The notes below the pieces were generated by a model. The model ran no database searches, was not told the origin of the DNA, and worked only from the letters and a program-made list of their open reading frames with translations. This document shows positions 34,756 through 46,538 of a stretch of 64,000 nucleotides of DNA, piece by piece. Numbering within the stretch: position 1 is the stretch's first letter; each line of letters starts with the position of its first letter. The stretch covers positions 24,278,702 to 24,342,701 of the forward strand of contig NC_091219.1 of assembly GCF_040958095.1 (NCBI RefSeq), given 5' to 3'. The translations under genes and the position numbers were made by a program. The DNA is from Procambarus clarkii (Eukaryota > Arthropoda > Malacostraca > Decapoda > Cambaridae).

Positions 34756-35240
34756 CCCATACTGTGAGTGATAGTGGAAAAGATTAAGAGGCAAACAATG
34801 GTTATGGAACTGAATTCCAAAATTTGTTTAAAACAAAAACTAGTCTTGATAAATTAAGTTACATTGTTTAATGTAAAATATCGATTTTGTATAACATAAT
34901 TGATTCCACAACAATCTCTAAGCTAAGCAATTTGCATTTGTGATGAGCTTGTTACATATAATTTTAATTTACTTATACTGTATGTTGATTTCCCTGCTTA
35001 CCAGTTCTATGGTCATCCACTCCAAACGTGGAGGACTGGTTAGTTTAGTTCATTTATTATGCACCCCATACCCATCTTGTGGGCGGTAGTGGAAAGGGTT
35101 ACAGAGGCACATAATGGGCTCTGGGACTGAACCCCACAATTCATTTAGCTAAGCAAGTTACAATCTGACTGGACTGGCAAGCTCTGGCACTCACTCAACC
35201 TGCTCAATTGGCAGTAATTTGTCCAGCCTGGGCTCGAGCT
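34752..35240 (+). repeat. TGCACCCCATACCCAT repeat, two adjoining pieces
   Basis: TTCATTTATTATGCACCCCA, ACAGAGGCACATAATGGGCT and TTTAGCTAAGCAAGTTACA. Related pieces: 17335-17370, 37605-37660 and 37960-38310. Confidence 0.55.
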
Positions 35241-35529
35241 GACAGTGATGCCACCTATGTCCCAAATTATTATTACCTGTCCATTCTACATAGACAGTTA
35301 CACACCTTTAACACTTTTGATTACCAAATATTATTGGATTTAAGGAAGTATTTATTGAAAATCTTCTTAATCTGCTGAAAACAGGGAAAAATATATATGT
35401 ATATATAGAAAAGTGACAACAAGACGGTCAAGGTCCCGGATGGCCTAATATGAAGCGGCTGTCTGTCAGTTCTTTAACCCCCAAGGGTATTTATCACGTC
35501 TCATATTTCTCATGGCTGCTGCCAACGTG

Positions 35530-37500
35530 AATCATATCCACTACTTGATGCATTCTCCAAGAAAGTAGTAGAATGTGGCCTCATAATCTCTGTTGATAAA
35601 ACAAGGGTTCTTATTCCCCATTCTCTTCATGCTAACTATACTATTAATGGAGTGCCCGTGGAGACTTGTGAGTCTTATAAATATCTTGGAGTCGAGGTTA
35701 ATGATACAAATCTCATCAGCAACCTGCGTAAAAAACTTGTTGAGCGTCTTAAACCTCTCAGAACTCTTGTTGGCAAAGGATTTGGCATTAACATAAAATA
35801 TGCTCGTAGTTTTTATATTGCCTTTATACGATCTGTTGTTGATTATTATGCCTTGCATCTTCTTAATTTTTCTCCTAAACAATTACAAGGCCTAGATGTA
35901 GTACAGAATGATGCCATGCGCATCATCCTGGGTTGTCCTAGAACTGTCAGAATTGTTAACATGAGAAAGGAACTAAACTTACCTTCCATTTACGAAAGAA
36001 TAGTTCTACTTAGTACTATGTTTTGCGCCAAAACTTTGAAAAATAATGGTCCCCCCAGCTCTATTCAAATTAAATTGAGATCCATTCTAAACAATTCTGA
36101 CTGTTCCCTCAATCCGCCGCAAAAAGCTCCCTACAGTGTGTGGCTCAGTTGTTGTGTCTATAATCTTCAGAAACTGAATGTATCTCTTAACCCTGATAAA
36201 ACTGTTCACTATATTCCCCCTTGGAAAGATGTGGAGGTCTCTCTGCATTATACTCCCATCAGTGTAAAACAAATGTATAACACTGACATTTTGAGATGTA
36301 TAACATTAGAAGCTATTGACAGTCATCTTCAAATTCTCAAACCGACTGAATCCTATGCCTTTACTGATGGCTCTGTGCAGTTAGGCACTGGTAGAACAGG
36401 TTGTGCATGTGCAGTGTATAAAGGGAATGAAATGATCATGACTAGTACACAGAGATTGAACAACTGGGCAAGCACGACACAGACCGAGCTATTGGGTATT
36501 TATCTAGCCACTGAATACCTTAAGCTCAATGGTGGTGGAGTTATTTTCTGTGACTCTAAAAGTGCTCTGCAGTCCTTAAATAACCCATCACAATGTATGT
36601 CGGAAGTAGCTTGTAATATTAAATGGAATGTAATTTTTGCCAATGATAATAATTCTTGTATAAAATTTGTGTGGATCCCATCCCATGTTGGAGTTGAAAA
36701 ACATGACTTTGTAGATCAATTGGCCAATGAGGCTTGCAGGAAAGAAAACATTGATTATGATTTTGGACTATCTAATGCAGTTATTAGAAACATACAAATT
36801 AAAGAAATTAATTCAGATTTAGAAGAACTAAGAAATGCACAGAGACCTGAAAGCTGCAGTATTAAAAGTTATGACAAGTTCTGTAATAATAGGTATTTGT
36901 ATGGTCAGCACAGTAACCGGACCAGGCAATGTGATGTAGTAATCGCGCGAATTCGCCTTGGCTATAGACACATCTGGCAGGTTAGTGAGGCTGAGCCACT
37001 ACCAGAATATTCAGATTGTAAACTCTGTGATAAACCTTTAATGCATTCACTAGAACACTATATTGATGAATGTGAAACCGTAAAGGACTTTAGACCTCCT
37101 GGCCTATTGTACCACCAACTGTGTAACTATTTTATTGACTCAGGTGTTCTGGACGACATCCTAACAATTTACCCAAAATTTGCTTGTCCATTTTAAAGAA
37201 TGAAGAACAATTTCTACTTATATTCTAAGCTGTATCACTTATGAACCCATCCCTGCACTTGTGTGGCAGTGCACAATAGAAAGTTGTTTTCACATATCCA
37301 CACATTAAAACATTGATTGTAACCATGATATATATGTGCTTCAGCCTACAGTTTAGGCCTATTGTCTTATGTATGACCCTCTGTCCTGCGTGACAGTGAA
37401 TACTAGCATTAACCTCAATTTAATAAGACTATCAAAATCCTCAGATTAGGCAAAATTGTAATTAATTTTGTCAATAAAGATGTTAATAATAATAATAACA
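35530..37500 (+). mobile_element. 5'-truncated LINE, I-clade-like, with RNase H and (TAA)n tail
   Basis: One frame is open from about 35530 to the stop at 37194. It begins in the reverse-transcriptase thumb (CGLIISVDKTRVLI, SYKYLGVEVND, then FIRSVVDYYALHLL). An RNase H domain follows with its four acidic positions: FTDGS, TQTELLGI, FCDSKSAL and HDFVDQLAN, plus WIPSHVGV. A C-terminal CxxC...H...C motif (CKLCDKPLMHSLEHYIDEC) completes it. The 3' UTR ends in repeated TAA at about 37485-37499, as in the Drosophila I factor. The 5' half including endonuclease and RT palm is missing, as expected of incomplete target-primed insertion. The lack of internal stops suggests a fairly young copy. Confidence 0.85.
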
Positions 37501-37590
37501 CGACGGACCAAAACGTCGTCGTCTCTTCACTTTCTAGTGTGTGGTCTGGTCAACATATTTTAGCCACGTTATTGTGACTCCTCGTCTGCT
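37500..37590 (+). repeat. Single arm of palindromic GAAACGTC-type element
   Basis: This segment matches, in reverse complement, the left arm and outer flank of the palindromic element at 62765-62955, through GTGTGGTCTGGTCAACAT and CCACGTTATTGTGACTC. Only one arm is present here. It abuts the TAA tail of the preceding LINE. Confidence 0.6.
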
Positions 37591-37663
37591 TGTGCATCCC
37601 CCATCCCCCACTGTGAGTTGGAATGTGTTGTGCACCCCATCCCCATCCTGTGAGTACTTACCT

Positions 37664-37957
37664 AGATCAGTAACTAAGATTCCGGAAGATGAGAGGAAAT
37701 GTCAGCACTGTGGAGAAATACCCGACAGACCACTGGAGCATTATCTAACACAGTGCACAGTTACAAACCCATTAAGATTTCAACTTAGATTCAGCAGAAC
37801 AGAAGCTGTTAAACACATATGGCAAAATCTTACTGAAGCGACCATACGAGTCATACTCATACTCCGCCCAAGTAAAACAGAAACAAGCAACACTTAGTAG
37901 GCCAGCCAGAGGCTTAGGGCCCGCGCAGGATTATCCCTGCAACAAAAAAAAAGTAAC
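37664..37957 (+). pseudogene. LINE C-terminus and poly-A 3' end
   Basis: The frame ending at 37897 has a CxxC...H...C finger (CQHCGEIPDRPLEHYLTQC) typical of the tail after RNase H in LINEs. After the stop comes GGCCAGCCAGAGGCTTAGGG and ATCCCTGCAA followed by an A run. The same 3' end recurs at 45513-45585, so this is a reusable LINE terminus. No RT or RNase H domain is present in this copy. Confidence 0.65.
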
Positions 37958-37959
37958 TA

Positions 37960-38310
37960 AGAGGAAGTGTAGTTTAGCTCGTTATGCCTCCTCTTGGTGT
38001 AGTGATAATGAAAATGTCACAGAGGTTCTGGAACTAAATCCCAATATTCGTTTAGCTAAGCAATTAAGTTACAACACTGATGAACTAATTAGAGTTTATT
38101 AAAATACACCTCACTAGTCTGTTGACAGCTTTAGTTAACTTATTAGAGCCCAACACCCATGACAGCCATGTACTCCGCACCTGCAGCAAGGTACAGGTTA
38201 CAGAAACACATAATGGGCTACGGAGCCGAACAAACATGTGTTTAGCTGTAAGGAAGTTACATCATTAATAAACTAGTTAGTTTGTTAACTATACACTCAC
38301 ACAATGGCTT
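37960..38310 (+). repeat. TGCACCCCATACCCAT repeat, further diverged copies
   Basis: CGTTTAGCTAAGCAATTAAG and ACAGAAACACATAATGGGCT place these with 35045-35240. Confidence 0.5.
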
Positions 38311-39554
38311 CTGACACTAAAACTGTAACATATGCTTTGAGTAATTTATCGGTTCTGTCATGCATTCGGAGGCCAATGCTGGATGGAATCTACAGGAAGT
38401 GATATCTAATTCCGTTATGTTATTATATCTGCCTTGATTCAGAGTTAAATATATTTTTTGGTTATGTCTTGAGTAGTTGAGTGCAGTTAGGGATCATATT
38501 ATCACACTGTCAGTTTTAGATTCGTGTACATATTTGAGAGCAGGGACTATGACAAATAAATCGGTCAAAAAGAGTGAAGTATTTATACGGAACTCCCCAC
38601 TCCACAAAGGGGCCGTCTCGCATTATCACAACTGCATTTCCGCTGGTTGTGGTGATGTAGACCTGAGAGAACCATCTGTGTAAATGGTTTGGGTGAGGGA
38701 GATCTGTGTGCATGTCTTATTCAGACCTTTTGTGTCCCTGTAATCCTATTTTTTTTTTGCACTACCGCTTACAGAATGAAAATGGGGTACACAATAAATT
38801 ATATAGCTACCTCCGGCGGCAACAATCAAATTAATTGTCAACAAAGAAAGCATCAGTATTAAGGCTTTGATACTTTGCCTCACTTAAGTCGAAGCACATG
38901 AGTTGAACTTGAATCAATATATCTTTGGTGGTAAGGACGGTGTAGTAATTTGGAATAGGGATGATGTACAATGCAGATAAGTGCCGCTGTTTTATCTTGG
39001 TAGAGATAATGAACCTGATGCATTCTGAGTTCAGATTCAGTTTTAGTGACATCAGGTAAAGAAGGCTTGGAGGGCTTCTATACAAGGGGGGAGGGGAGGA
39101 TTTATCTATGCATATTGATACCAATTAATATTGCAATATACGTAGTGCAACAGATCTCTATCAATGTCCGTAGATAACGAACAACAATGAATATTTTAGA
39201 AAGCACTGTAACAAAATTTGTAGCTTAAACTAATCACTCGAGAATTCCGTCCATGGATCAGCCATGGCCCAGTTTCGCCACGCTCTCAGCCCAGTGTGAA
39301 TGACGTTCACATAGTAAATAGAATAACTAATTCTTGCGTATATCAACTCATGTTTTTGAAATGATAATATTTTTGTAACTATGTGATCGAAAGTAACAAT
39401 ATGTGGTAATGGAGCCCCAGTAAGCCACTTTTTGTACTTTTTGCTTAGGTCTTAGTAGTAACATAAAAACTAACGGTTTGTCCAAATTCAATAATACAGG
39501 TCAACTTTTTGGTGGTTCATCACAATATATTTTCACCATTTGGTCACCATTTGG
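38311..39554. other. No gene seen
   Basis: AT-rich, no recognised element. Confidence 0.45.
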
Positions 39555-39945
39555 TCCGGGAGACATCTCCCGTCACGCAGGGTGCAGTCGCGCCTCCACA
39601 GATCTCCAGTATCAGCTTTTGATACTGGTAATGGCTCAAAAGGGCCACCACTTACGGGCTATTCATGCCCGTGCCATCTCTTGGGTGGCTTAATCTTTAT
39701 CAGTCTATCAATATATTTGTACTTTCAACCACATCATTACTTTAGGTACGTTCATTTTAAGAGGATGGGCTTGAATGTATAAATAATTCACCTGATGATA
39801 TTAATACTTACCCATTTAAATTAATTGTCCTTACCTCATTACGAGGCAGCCTAGTTCAAGTTCAAGTATGTTTAATGAGACAAGTAAGAAATACATCTCA
39901 GAGGATAGAATAGCTTAGGCTACTTCTACCCCCCCCCCCCCCGGC
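39555..39945 (+). repeat. GGGCTATTCATGCCCGTGCC SINE and TTTAATGAGAC repeat
   Basis: 39555-39720: CGTCACGCAGGGTGCAGTCG through TGGGTGGCTTAATCTTTATC. 39855-39945: TTCAAGTATGTTTAATGAGA ending in a C run. Confidence 0.65.
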
Positions 39946-40270
39946 AGCCTAGTCATGGGCTCTGATAATACAAATTTAAAACTCCCAAACGAGCATTCGC
40001 CAACACTCTCGTTGTAGGTAACTGGCGGTTTACTGGGTTATGGGTTGCACCAGATTGAGGCTTTATATTCAAACATTATGTTGTTTTTTTCAGGATTTGT
40101 AATACAATCCTCCAGCGAGGCTCGGTTCACACACTTTAATATCCTGTTTTGCTCATGCTTCAGAAACGTTATGGATTTGATTTTTCCTTTTTATGCGGTA
40201 AATACATAAATACAGCCATAACAGACAAAAACATCAACATCAGCATTAACATTAACAGGGCAAGAAACAC

Positions 40271-40560
40271 ATGAACAGAACTCAAGAACAGTATAACAAA
40301 CAAAAGTCGTATAATACACAAAATGGAAACATAAACATAGGTAAACACCTAAACACAGTCATAAAAGAAAAACCACCAGAGCACTATAAACCAACAATAA
40401 CAAGGCAAAAAACACAAGAACAGTATAACATCACTCAAAAACAAAAGCTGTACAGTACACAAAATGAAAACATTAACAAAGAATACTGGACCACAGGGAA
40501 CCAGCAGACCACAAGAAAGAGCAAAAAAATAAATTACACATCATGCATATGCGAAAACTC
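40271..40560. repeat. A/C-rich direct repeat
   Basis: Two related segments about 130 bp apart (AACTCAAGAACAGTATAACA and AACACAAGAACAGTATAACA), each followed by ACACAAAATG. The plus-strand frame over it is Asn/Lys/Gln-rich and not judged a gene. Confidence 0.6.
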
Positions 40561-40589
40561 AGCAATACAAATCAGGAACCACACACAGT

Positions 40590-41745
40590 TAATCATCATT
40601 TATCCGGATATAGACGACGAGGGTACTTCTTCCTGTAGGAATCCCACCGAGCCCACTCCTCCGCAGACGAGGAAACGTGACCACGCGATCGCCGCGGGCG
40701 ATACGTATAGTAAGGTACATCCATCACAGCACCCTTAACCATGGGGGCGGATGTCACGGGAAGAGGCTGCACAGAGCTTGGCATGACAGGCGGTAGAACC
40801 ACACGGGGCTGGAGCACAGGAGTCGGCCGTACAGAGGGCGGCAGCACCACGGGCAGAGTCGCAGTGGACAAAGTCGCAGAGAGCTATGACACAGGGGCCG
40901 GAGTAACAAAGGGTGGCTGAGCAGAGGGCAGCCGCGCAGCGGCCGACATCACTGAGGGTAGATGCACGAAGGGCACAGACATGAATGCCAGAGGCACGAG
41001 TATCGCCGGAACAGAATCTTTCTTAAAAATCATCCCCAAGTCCCCCCACCCCTATTTCCTCTCCCGCAACCTCGGCCGGTGCCACAACCTCCCAACCCGG
41101 GGAACCAGCAACCGGGAATGCAGAGGCAGCCGGAGAGGATACAGGACCAGGCGATAATCCCACCACAGGACCCATCACCGCCGCAACACGACCCACAGGC
41201 GCCCCCAACATCGTCGCCCACATCACCATCCACAGAAGACGAACTCCCGGAGATCCCAAAATCCCAGACGTCGGCGCAGGCCTCACCACGAGGCGGAGAC
41301 AGACTGGAAGCTCGCTGCGTCCGCTTGGACACAGGACGCAGGTCGTCGGAACTATCACGTTGCAACCCCGCTAGGAGGCACCGCAGCAGAACCTTCGGTC
41401 GACCGTGCAACTCCACGCAACACACGATCACTCAACATCGCAGCCTCAACAACCCGGGGAACAGGACCACACACCGCAGAAGACACCGCGTGCATGTCGA
41501 CACGAGCCGAAGACACAGCTTATCGAGACAGTTCAGTCCGGGGCGCTGCCTCGATGACTGGGGGCATTAGACCACACACCACAGGAAACATGACTGGAGA
41601 TTTGACTGGAGACGAGGCGGGCAGGGGTGGATGAGGCAAGGGAGCTGGGGTCGCACTACCACCCCGACACCCACACCCACATTGAGGCTGGCATCAGAGA
41701 CGGGGCACCAGACGACCGGGAAGCATCACGACAAGAACTCAACCA
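40590..41745 (-). pseudogene. GC-rich LINE ORF1 C-terminal remnant, probable
   Basis: GC-rich stretch, Pro/Ser/Gly-rich in translation. The minus strand ends YRPRRSRGHVSSSAEEWARW and YRKKYPRRLYPDK before a stop near 40596. Upstream in the same direction there are low-complexity frames (RPVSKRTQRASSLSPPRGEA). It probably belonged to the same ORF1 as 41945-42290, now split by the plus-strand RT piece. The plus-strand frame at 40962-41570 is judged a shadow. Confidence 0.4.
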
Positions 41746-41749
41746 CTCT

Positions 41750-41945
41750 CTTGGAACAGTGCAATTATAGTTCCCATTGCAAAACCTAAAGACCCAGGAA
41801 ACCCAAGACCCATTTCATTAACAAGTTGTCTGGCCAAAACTGCAGAAAGAATGGCCCTTAATCGAATTGAATGGAAAGCCAATCCACTACACCAAAATAT
41901 GTTTGCTTGCAGAAAAGGTATTGGAACCACAGGGAGCACCATGAA
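41750..41945 (+). pseudogene. LINE reverse transcriptase N-terminal motif
   Basis: The plus strand reads AIIVPIAKPKDPGNPRPISL followed by TSCLAKTAERMALNRIEW and MFACRKGIGTT. This is RT motif 1/2 (KP.KDP..yRPISLTsCl.Kt.ERm..nRl) of LINEs. Palm motifs with the YxDD box are absent. Confidence 0.75.
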
Positions 41946-42290
41946 CAGCCACATAGGTAGTCTCACTGCACCTGTCCAACACTTCCACCGGACCACCACC
42001 CTCAGGCAGAGTGAGGGTCCTCCCGTCATAGTCCACAAAGTCACGCTACACAGTCGTGGAGCTGAATTTCGCAACAGCTCGATGCCCGGACACAAGTTGA
42101 ACCCCGCACACAGACGCCACATCAACCCGTAACACATTAATAATGACCACCTCAACTGCCGGGTAAGACGCTGGTCCAGTAAACTTCAGGTCAATGGTAT
42201 CCCTCCGCATCATAGGGGGTAGGTGGGCCGCCATCCCTCCAGCCGGCACGGCCCCAAGGCCCCGCTTACCATGGATTTGATTGGTTGTGT
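41945..42290 (-). pseudogene. LINE ORF1 (gag-like) N-terminal fragment, probable
   Basis: The minus strand reads MRRDTIDLKFTGPASYPAVE, VCGVQLVSGHRAVAKF and, after a frame change, DYDGRTLTLPEGGGPVEVLD and SETTYVAVHGAP. The arrangement resembles gag-like ORF1 proteins of arthropod LINEs. The region is clearly GC-richer than its surroundings. ORF1 identity is inferred, not proven. Confidence 0.45.
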
Positions 42291-42924
42291 AATGAATTTT
42301 ATGGTGTGAGCTCTGCTTTCTTGAGCTCGGGGACATGGCTGCCAAAAGTAGTTTAATAAAAGCACCAAAATTACTACCTAAAAGTACTAAATTTGACAGA
42401 AAAGTACCAACTTTACAATTTAGCGTACAAATGCAATACACTTCTAATACCATTTAGATAGTAAAATATCATTAAATATATATTACTTACCTCATTTTAG
42501 AAGGTAGCAGCTTGTCCATTATCCTCCTTTTTTAACGTCAATGCTCCTGTTTGTGAAAAGTTAGTCTACAATTTCCAAGTTTGATGCACTAAATTCGTAT
42601 TGTATGTTTTAGAGTGCCCTTGTCTATGTGTAAATACTTCCTTGTACTTCACATTTATAGTATTTACAAAATGCGTTATTTTGGCTTCTAACGACCCACT
42701 CACAAAATCGTTCATGAAGCAATATTTTGTCAGGCACTTTAATGTATTCACACTCGTCTTTTGCAACTTTTCTCTTCGTTGGAGTCACAACCGACCTGTT
42801 GTCACTGTCACCGGGAGGATGGGCTAGATTGCTTGGTAGTAAGTATGCCTGGCGGGGGCAGCAGTAGGTCTATCGGCTAGTAAAAGTCTTGCGCTTGCTC
42901 TTATGCGTATGTCACTTGCAATAG

Positions 42925-43290
42925 ATATGAGTAAAGCAAATCAGTAGCAACCACGAGGAGGATTCGAACCCCGCACAGTTGGAACTAACTCCTCGTGCAG
43001 CCAGTCCTCCAAACAAAGATCCAAAAGTGATTCCATGCACCCGCCAAACCCCCTGTTTATGAATGAAAAGCGGTTTACACACGACTCACAATTGCTGACG
43101 TTCGAACATATCCGGAACAAGTGCTTCACTGACGAATTTTGTTCGAATCACAACGCTATAAATGCTTCACCCACGTACTACAAATACAAATAATCGCCAA
43201 CAGAACCTAAACACCTAACCTAACCTAACCTATGCCTATATATGCACAATATGCTAATATATTATAATATTAATTTATACTTGAGAAAAT
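42925..43290 (-). repeat. tRNA-like fragment and CCTAACC repeat, copy 3
   Basis: 42930-43010 minus: GGGGTTCGAATCCTCCTCGT, B-box-like, shared with 5850. 43075-43290: ACAATTGCTGACGTTCGAAC, ATAAATGCTTCACCCAC and three or more CCTAA units. Confidence 0.55.
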
Positions 43291-43479
43291 TCCCGTTTTG
43301 AATGAACAGCATATTAAAATTTATGAATGCGTCTGTGGGGTCGACCGCTGGATGTAATGGACTTGAGTCGAGGACGGGTTGCCTCGTGGTCTATTGATTT
43401 CTCATGAGTGTTTGACTTCCAATATAAAGCTGATTTCGCTTTAATGGCTTTAGCATTTCAAGTCTTCCCCCATGAGCTA

Positions 43480-43800
43480 GTTTATATTACTGTCTCCACT
43501 CGATCATCCGGACTATATGGGAAGGACCCCCAGCCGGATTATCACATTTTTCGGATAATGGTACTTTTTCACCTATGAGTCCAAAAGTGACAATTTCCAA
43601 TTACTTTTATACTACAAACAAGATAATTTGAATTGCCTTGCCACATATAATTATTAAATATTCAACTAGAAACCTCAACTTACCTTGTTGTTGTTCGTCT
43701 TCTTGATTGATGCCACACATCTTGAAGTTAAGAATTCTTAACAATTTACGTAACTTATACTAACACAACACTAAAATTAACACTTAAAATTACTGTACAG
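43480..43800 (-). mobile_element. Terminal part of pogo/Tigger-like element
   Basis: On the minus strand the sequence ends ACCATTATCCGAAAAATGTG, then ATAATCCGGCTGGGGGTCC, a terminal pattern like that of Tigger/pogo elements. With the N-terminal transposase start at 44147 this suggests a minus-strand element of roughly 700 bp, internally deleted. Confidence 0.4.
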
Positions 43801-43814
43801 TTCATTAAGCAAAG

Positions 43815-44065
43815 TTAGTTTTGACTGCCAGCTGCTGAAGCCTCACTGGTTGAAGGCATTTGGGTTGCCTTTGAAGCCTCACTTGTTGAAGGCGCTTGGC
43901 TTGCCTGTGAAGCCTCACTTGTTGAATGCATTTGGCTTGCTTGTGACGCCTCACTTGTTGAAGGCGCTTGCTTGCTTGCGCATCACTTGTTAAAGGCGCT
44001 TGGCTTGCCTGTGGCGCCTCACTTGTTAAAGGCATTTGGCTGCCTGTGACGCCTCACTGGTTGAA
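43815..44065 (-). repeat. 36-bp minisatellite, about 7 copies
   Basis: Degenerate units built on GCCTCACTTGTTGAAGGCG and TTGGCTTGCCTGTG. In one minus frame it reads repeats of STSEASQASQ. It starts where the Tigger N-terminus stops being recognisable, so it may have expanded from the transposase coding sequence. Confidence 0.7.
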
Positions 44066-44147
44066 CAACACATAACTTGTCTTTAATTGCTAGGACAACC
44101 TTCTTCCTCTTAACACCTCCAGAATGATTGATGCTGCTACCAGACAT
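44060..44147 (-). pseudogene. Tigger/CENP-B-like transposase N-terminus
   Basis: ATG at 44147 on the minus strand opens MSGSSINHSGGVKRKKVVLA followed by IKDKLCVV, the start of the N-terminal DNA-binding helix-turn-helix of pogo/Tigger and CENP-B proteins. The frame then enters the 36-bp minisatellite and stops. Confidence 0.6.
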
Positions 44148-44454
44148 AGTCTTGGCCAAAAATGTTCAAAGTTACTATGAAAATAAAAAAGTTATTTAAA
44201 AAAATATTTCACTAATGGCGCAGCACTGTGTATAACACGAGGGACGGACGCACATGGGTTGACCAGGGTTGGACAGGTCCACTTGGGGCAGCTATAGCAC
44301 GTTACGTAGGCCGCCAGGAGGAAAAAACTCGCAATATTTTTTAAGGAAACTTCAGCCTGTGCACATTAATTTTAGGAAACTTATTTATTTGTTATTACAT
44401 AATTACTAGTACTTATTTCATTTGTTTTTGGCTATGATTAAGTGTTCTAAAATT

Positions 44455-44780
44455 AATGGTAATTCCTGTACCTAGGTGGTCCCTTCCGACGCACCCCTCC
44501 CACCCTCCCGACACCACCCACCCACCCCACCCCTTCCTCCACCATACGACTAGAATAAATGTACAATACAAATAATTCACATCGATTTTTATTGATACCT
44601 TGATCCAACAGGCTGTTGCTAGGAGTGACTCGCAGGCCCACATATCTGCTATATCCCAGTTGGTCCGGCACTACTTGCAGGAAAGTGTCTTGTTTTCTCT
44701 AAAAGACTTCTACCTTTGTACCGGAAATATCTTTTATGATTGTCTGCCTAAACTGCATTTTACGCGGAAAATGCGGTGGT
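44455..44780 (-). pseudogene. LINE 3' coding end, second copy of the 19-kb family
   Basis: The minus strand gives PDQLGYSRYVGLRVTPSNSL followed by LDQG, matching PDQPGCGGYMGLRATQSNSL at 18.9-19.1 kb. The upstream RT part is degraded by frameshifts. No intact gene. Confidence 0.55.
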
Positions 44781-45039
44781 GATGGAGACGAGTTGGAACA
44801 GCGAGTCATAAGAAAAGTTGTGGTGGTAGCCCTGGAGTGACGTCACAAGTGGGAGGGATATACTGCCAAGACGTCACCAGTGAGTCAGGGGTTGTGACGT
44901 CACATCCCTTGATTAAATCAGTAAACTTTGCTTATGACACGCTGTTCTGTCTCCCCACCATTACTTGCTCATTGGGAGATGGTGGGTATCGTCTAGGACC
45001 CTCCCTCGCATAGCATAAGTAACTGTATTCTGATTACAA

Positions 45040-45150
45040 TAATTGGTACTGCATAAATTATACAATCTTATTATTACTTCATGTATATAAAATTGTATTT
45101 TATATACATGAAGTAATAATAAGATTGTATAATTTATGCAGTACCAATTA
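45040..45150. repeat. Perfect palindrome, 54-nt arms, 3-nt loop
   Basis: Arms at 45040-45093 and 45097-45150 are exact reverse complements around TGT. The sequence is AT-rich. No target duplication or coding frame was seen. It is probably a young fold-back event or MITE. Confidence 0.85.
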
Positions 45151-45512
45151 TGCAGGATATTGTATATCCTCCATCAAAATGTACTCACCCAGCCAAGTTC
45201 GGCTATGCAATAATTGCCGGGTCAAAACCAGTAACAAGCCTACGTGCTATTTTATTTCAGGATTGACAAGTTCTGCTCAACAGTCCTGATAAAATTTAAA
45301 CTTCTTCTGCCCAATCATTTATACTCTGAAGTTGATTAGAAATTAAGATTTTACAATATCTTGCCTCTAAACATTATAAGCCTCTATAGATGTGTCTCTA
45401 AAGCAACCTAAGTTTAGTTTCAAGCTCCTCGAGTTGAAATCATTACCACCACATTGTGAGCCAGGGACATAATTTTTTTAGAAGATTCAACAGATCAGTT
45501 GAATTTGCTCTT

Positions 45513-45585
45513 AGTGGGCCAGCCAGAGGCTTAGGGCCTGCACAGGAATATCCCTGCAAAAAAAAAAAAAAAAAAAAAAAAAAAC
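45513..45585 (+). mobile_element. LINE 3' end with poly-A, second copy
   Basis: Contains GGCCAGCCAGAGGCTTAGGG and ATATCCCTGCA followed by about 26 A. It is the same terminus as at 37890-37957, with the coding part lost. Confidence 0.6.
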
Positions 45586-46538
45586 ATAAATCATTAATAT
45601 ATTTAAATAATATTGCCTTACTTCCCTGTAATAGGGATTTTGTGAGCTGTTTAATATCTCTTGCACAATATTTTAAAAGCTAAATATTACTTGATTCCAA
45701 AGCTATACTGTATAAATTAGGAATAATAAAAATCTCATAAAAGCTAATAGATTTTATTTATTCATTTACAAAACTAACTAACACAATAGTCACTGTCAAA
45801 TTTAAAGTAGCAATTAAGACCACATTACTGTATTTAACAGTCATAAGTGTGCAAAATAATTTCTGTATAAAAATCAAAGTGCTGTACTAAAAAGCAAATA
45901 ATGAATCAAAACAATGAGGAATGTACGCCGTGTGATTACTCAATTCAAGACAGTGCAACAAATTATAAAGCAAGGAACATTGTCTTTAGATGCTTCTATC
46001 ATTACACATAATTACTATCATATGAAACAATTCCACACAAGTCTGCAAGTATCATTTTACAAAACACTGCCCACATGGTAATCAGACTATTGTAAATTAA
46101 GCTTGAGCTTAAGGTACATTTCAGGCTAGTGATGAGAACCCTTTGTGTATATATATGAGCTATAGGTTCACATTTTATTCAGAACTGTGAACTATATGTA
46201 CCAGTATGTCATGGATAGTTGAGGTATATAGCAAGCTATTCTGGGTCATAATTCTAATTACTATATTAGTTATCTACAATAACTATATTACAGCTACATA
46301 AACAAAATTACAATTGACTGAGCAATAGGAACAATACTGAAATGTATTTAAAAACAAAATTATAAGGAAGAGTAAAATGAAAACAATGCCTTCAAACCTC
46401 ACATAGTCAAAAGTAAAATTTACTCAAAATTTTATTTACACGAACAATACTCTTAAATTCCTGCTTTAAATGGTAGTTAAACAAGATAACCCTCAACCTT
46501 TGAATTATGGAGAGCATCAGATGATGCATTGAATGCAA
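45586..46538. other. No gene seen; AT-rich
   Basis: AT-rich single-copy-looking DNA downstream of the ceramidase gene. Confidence 0.45.
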
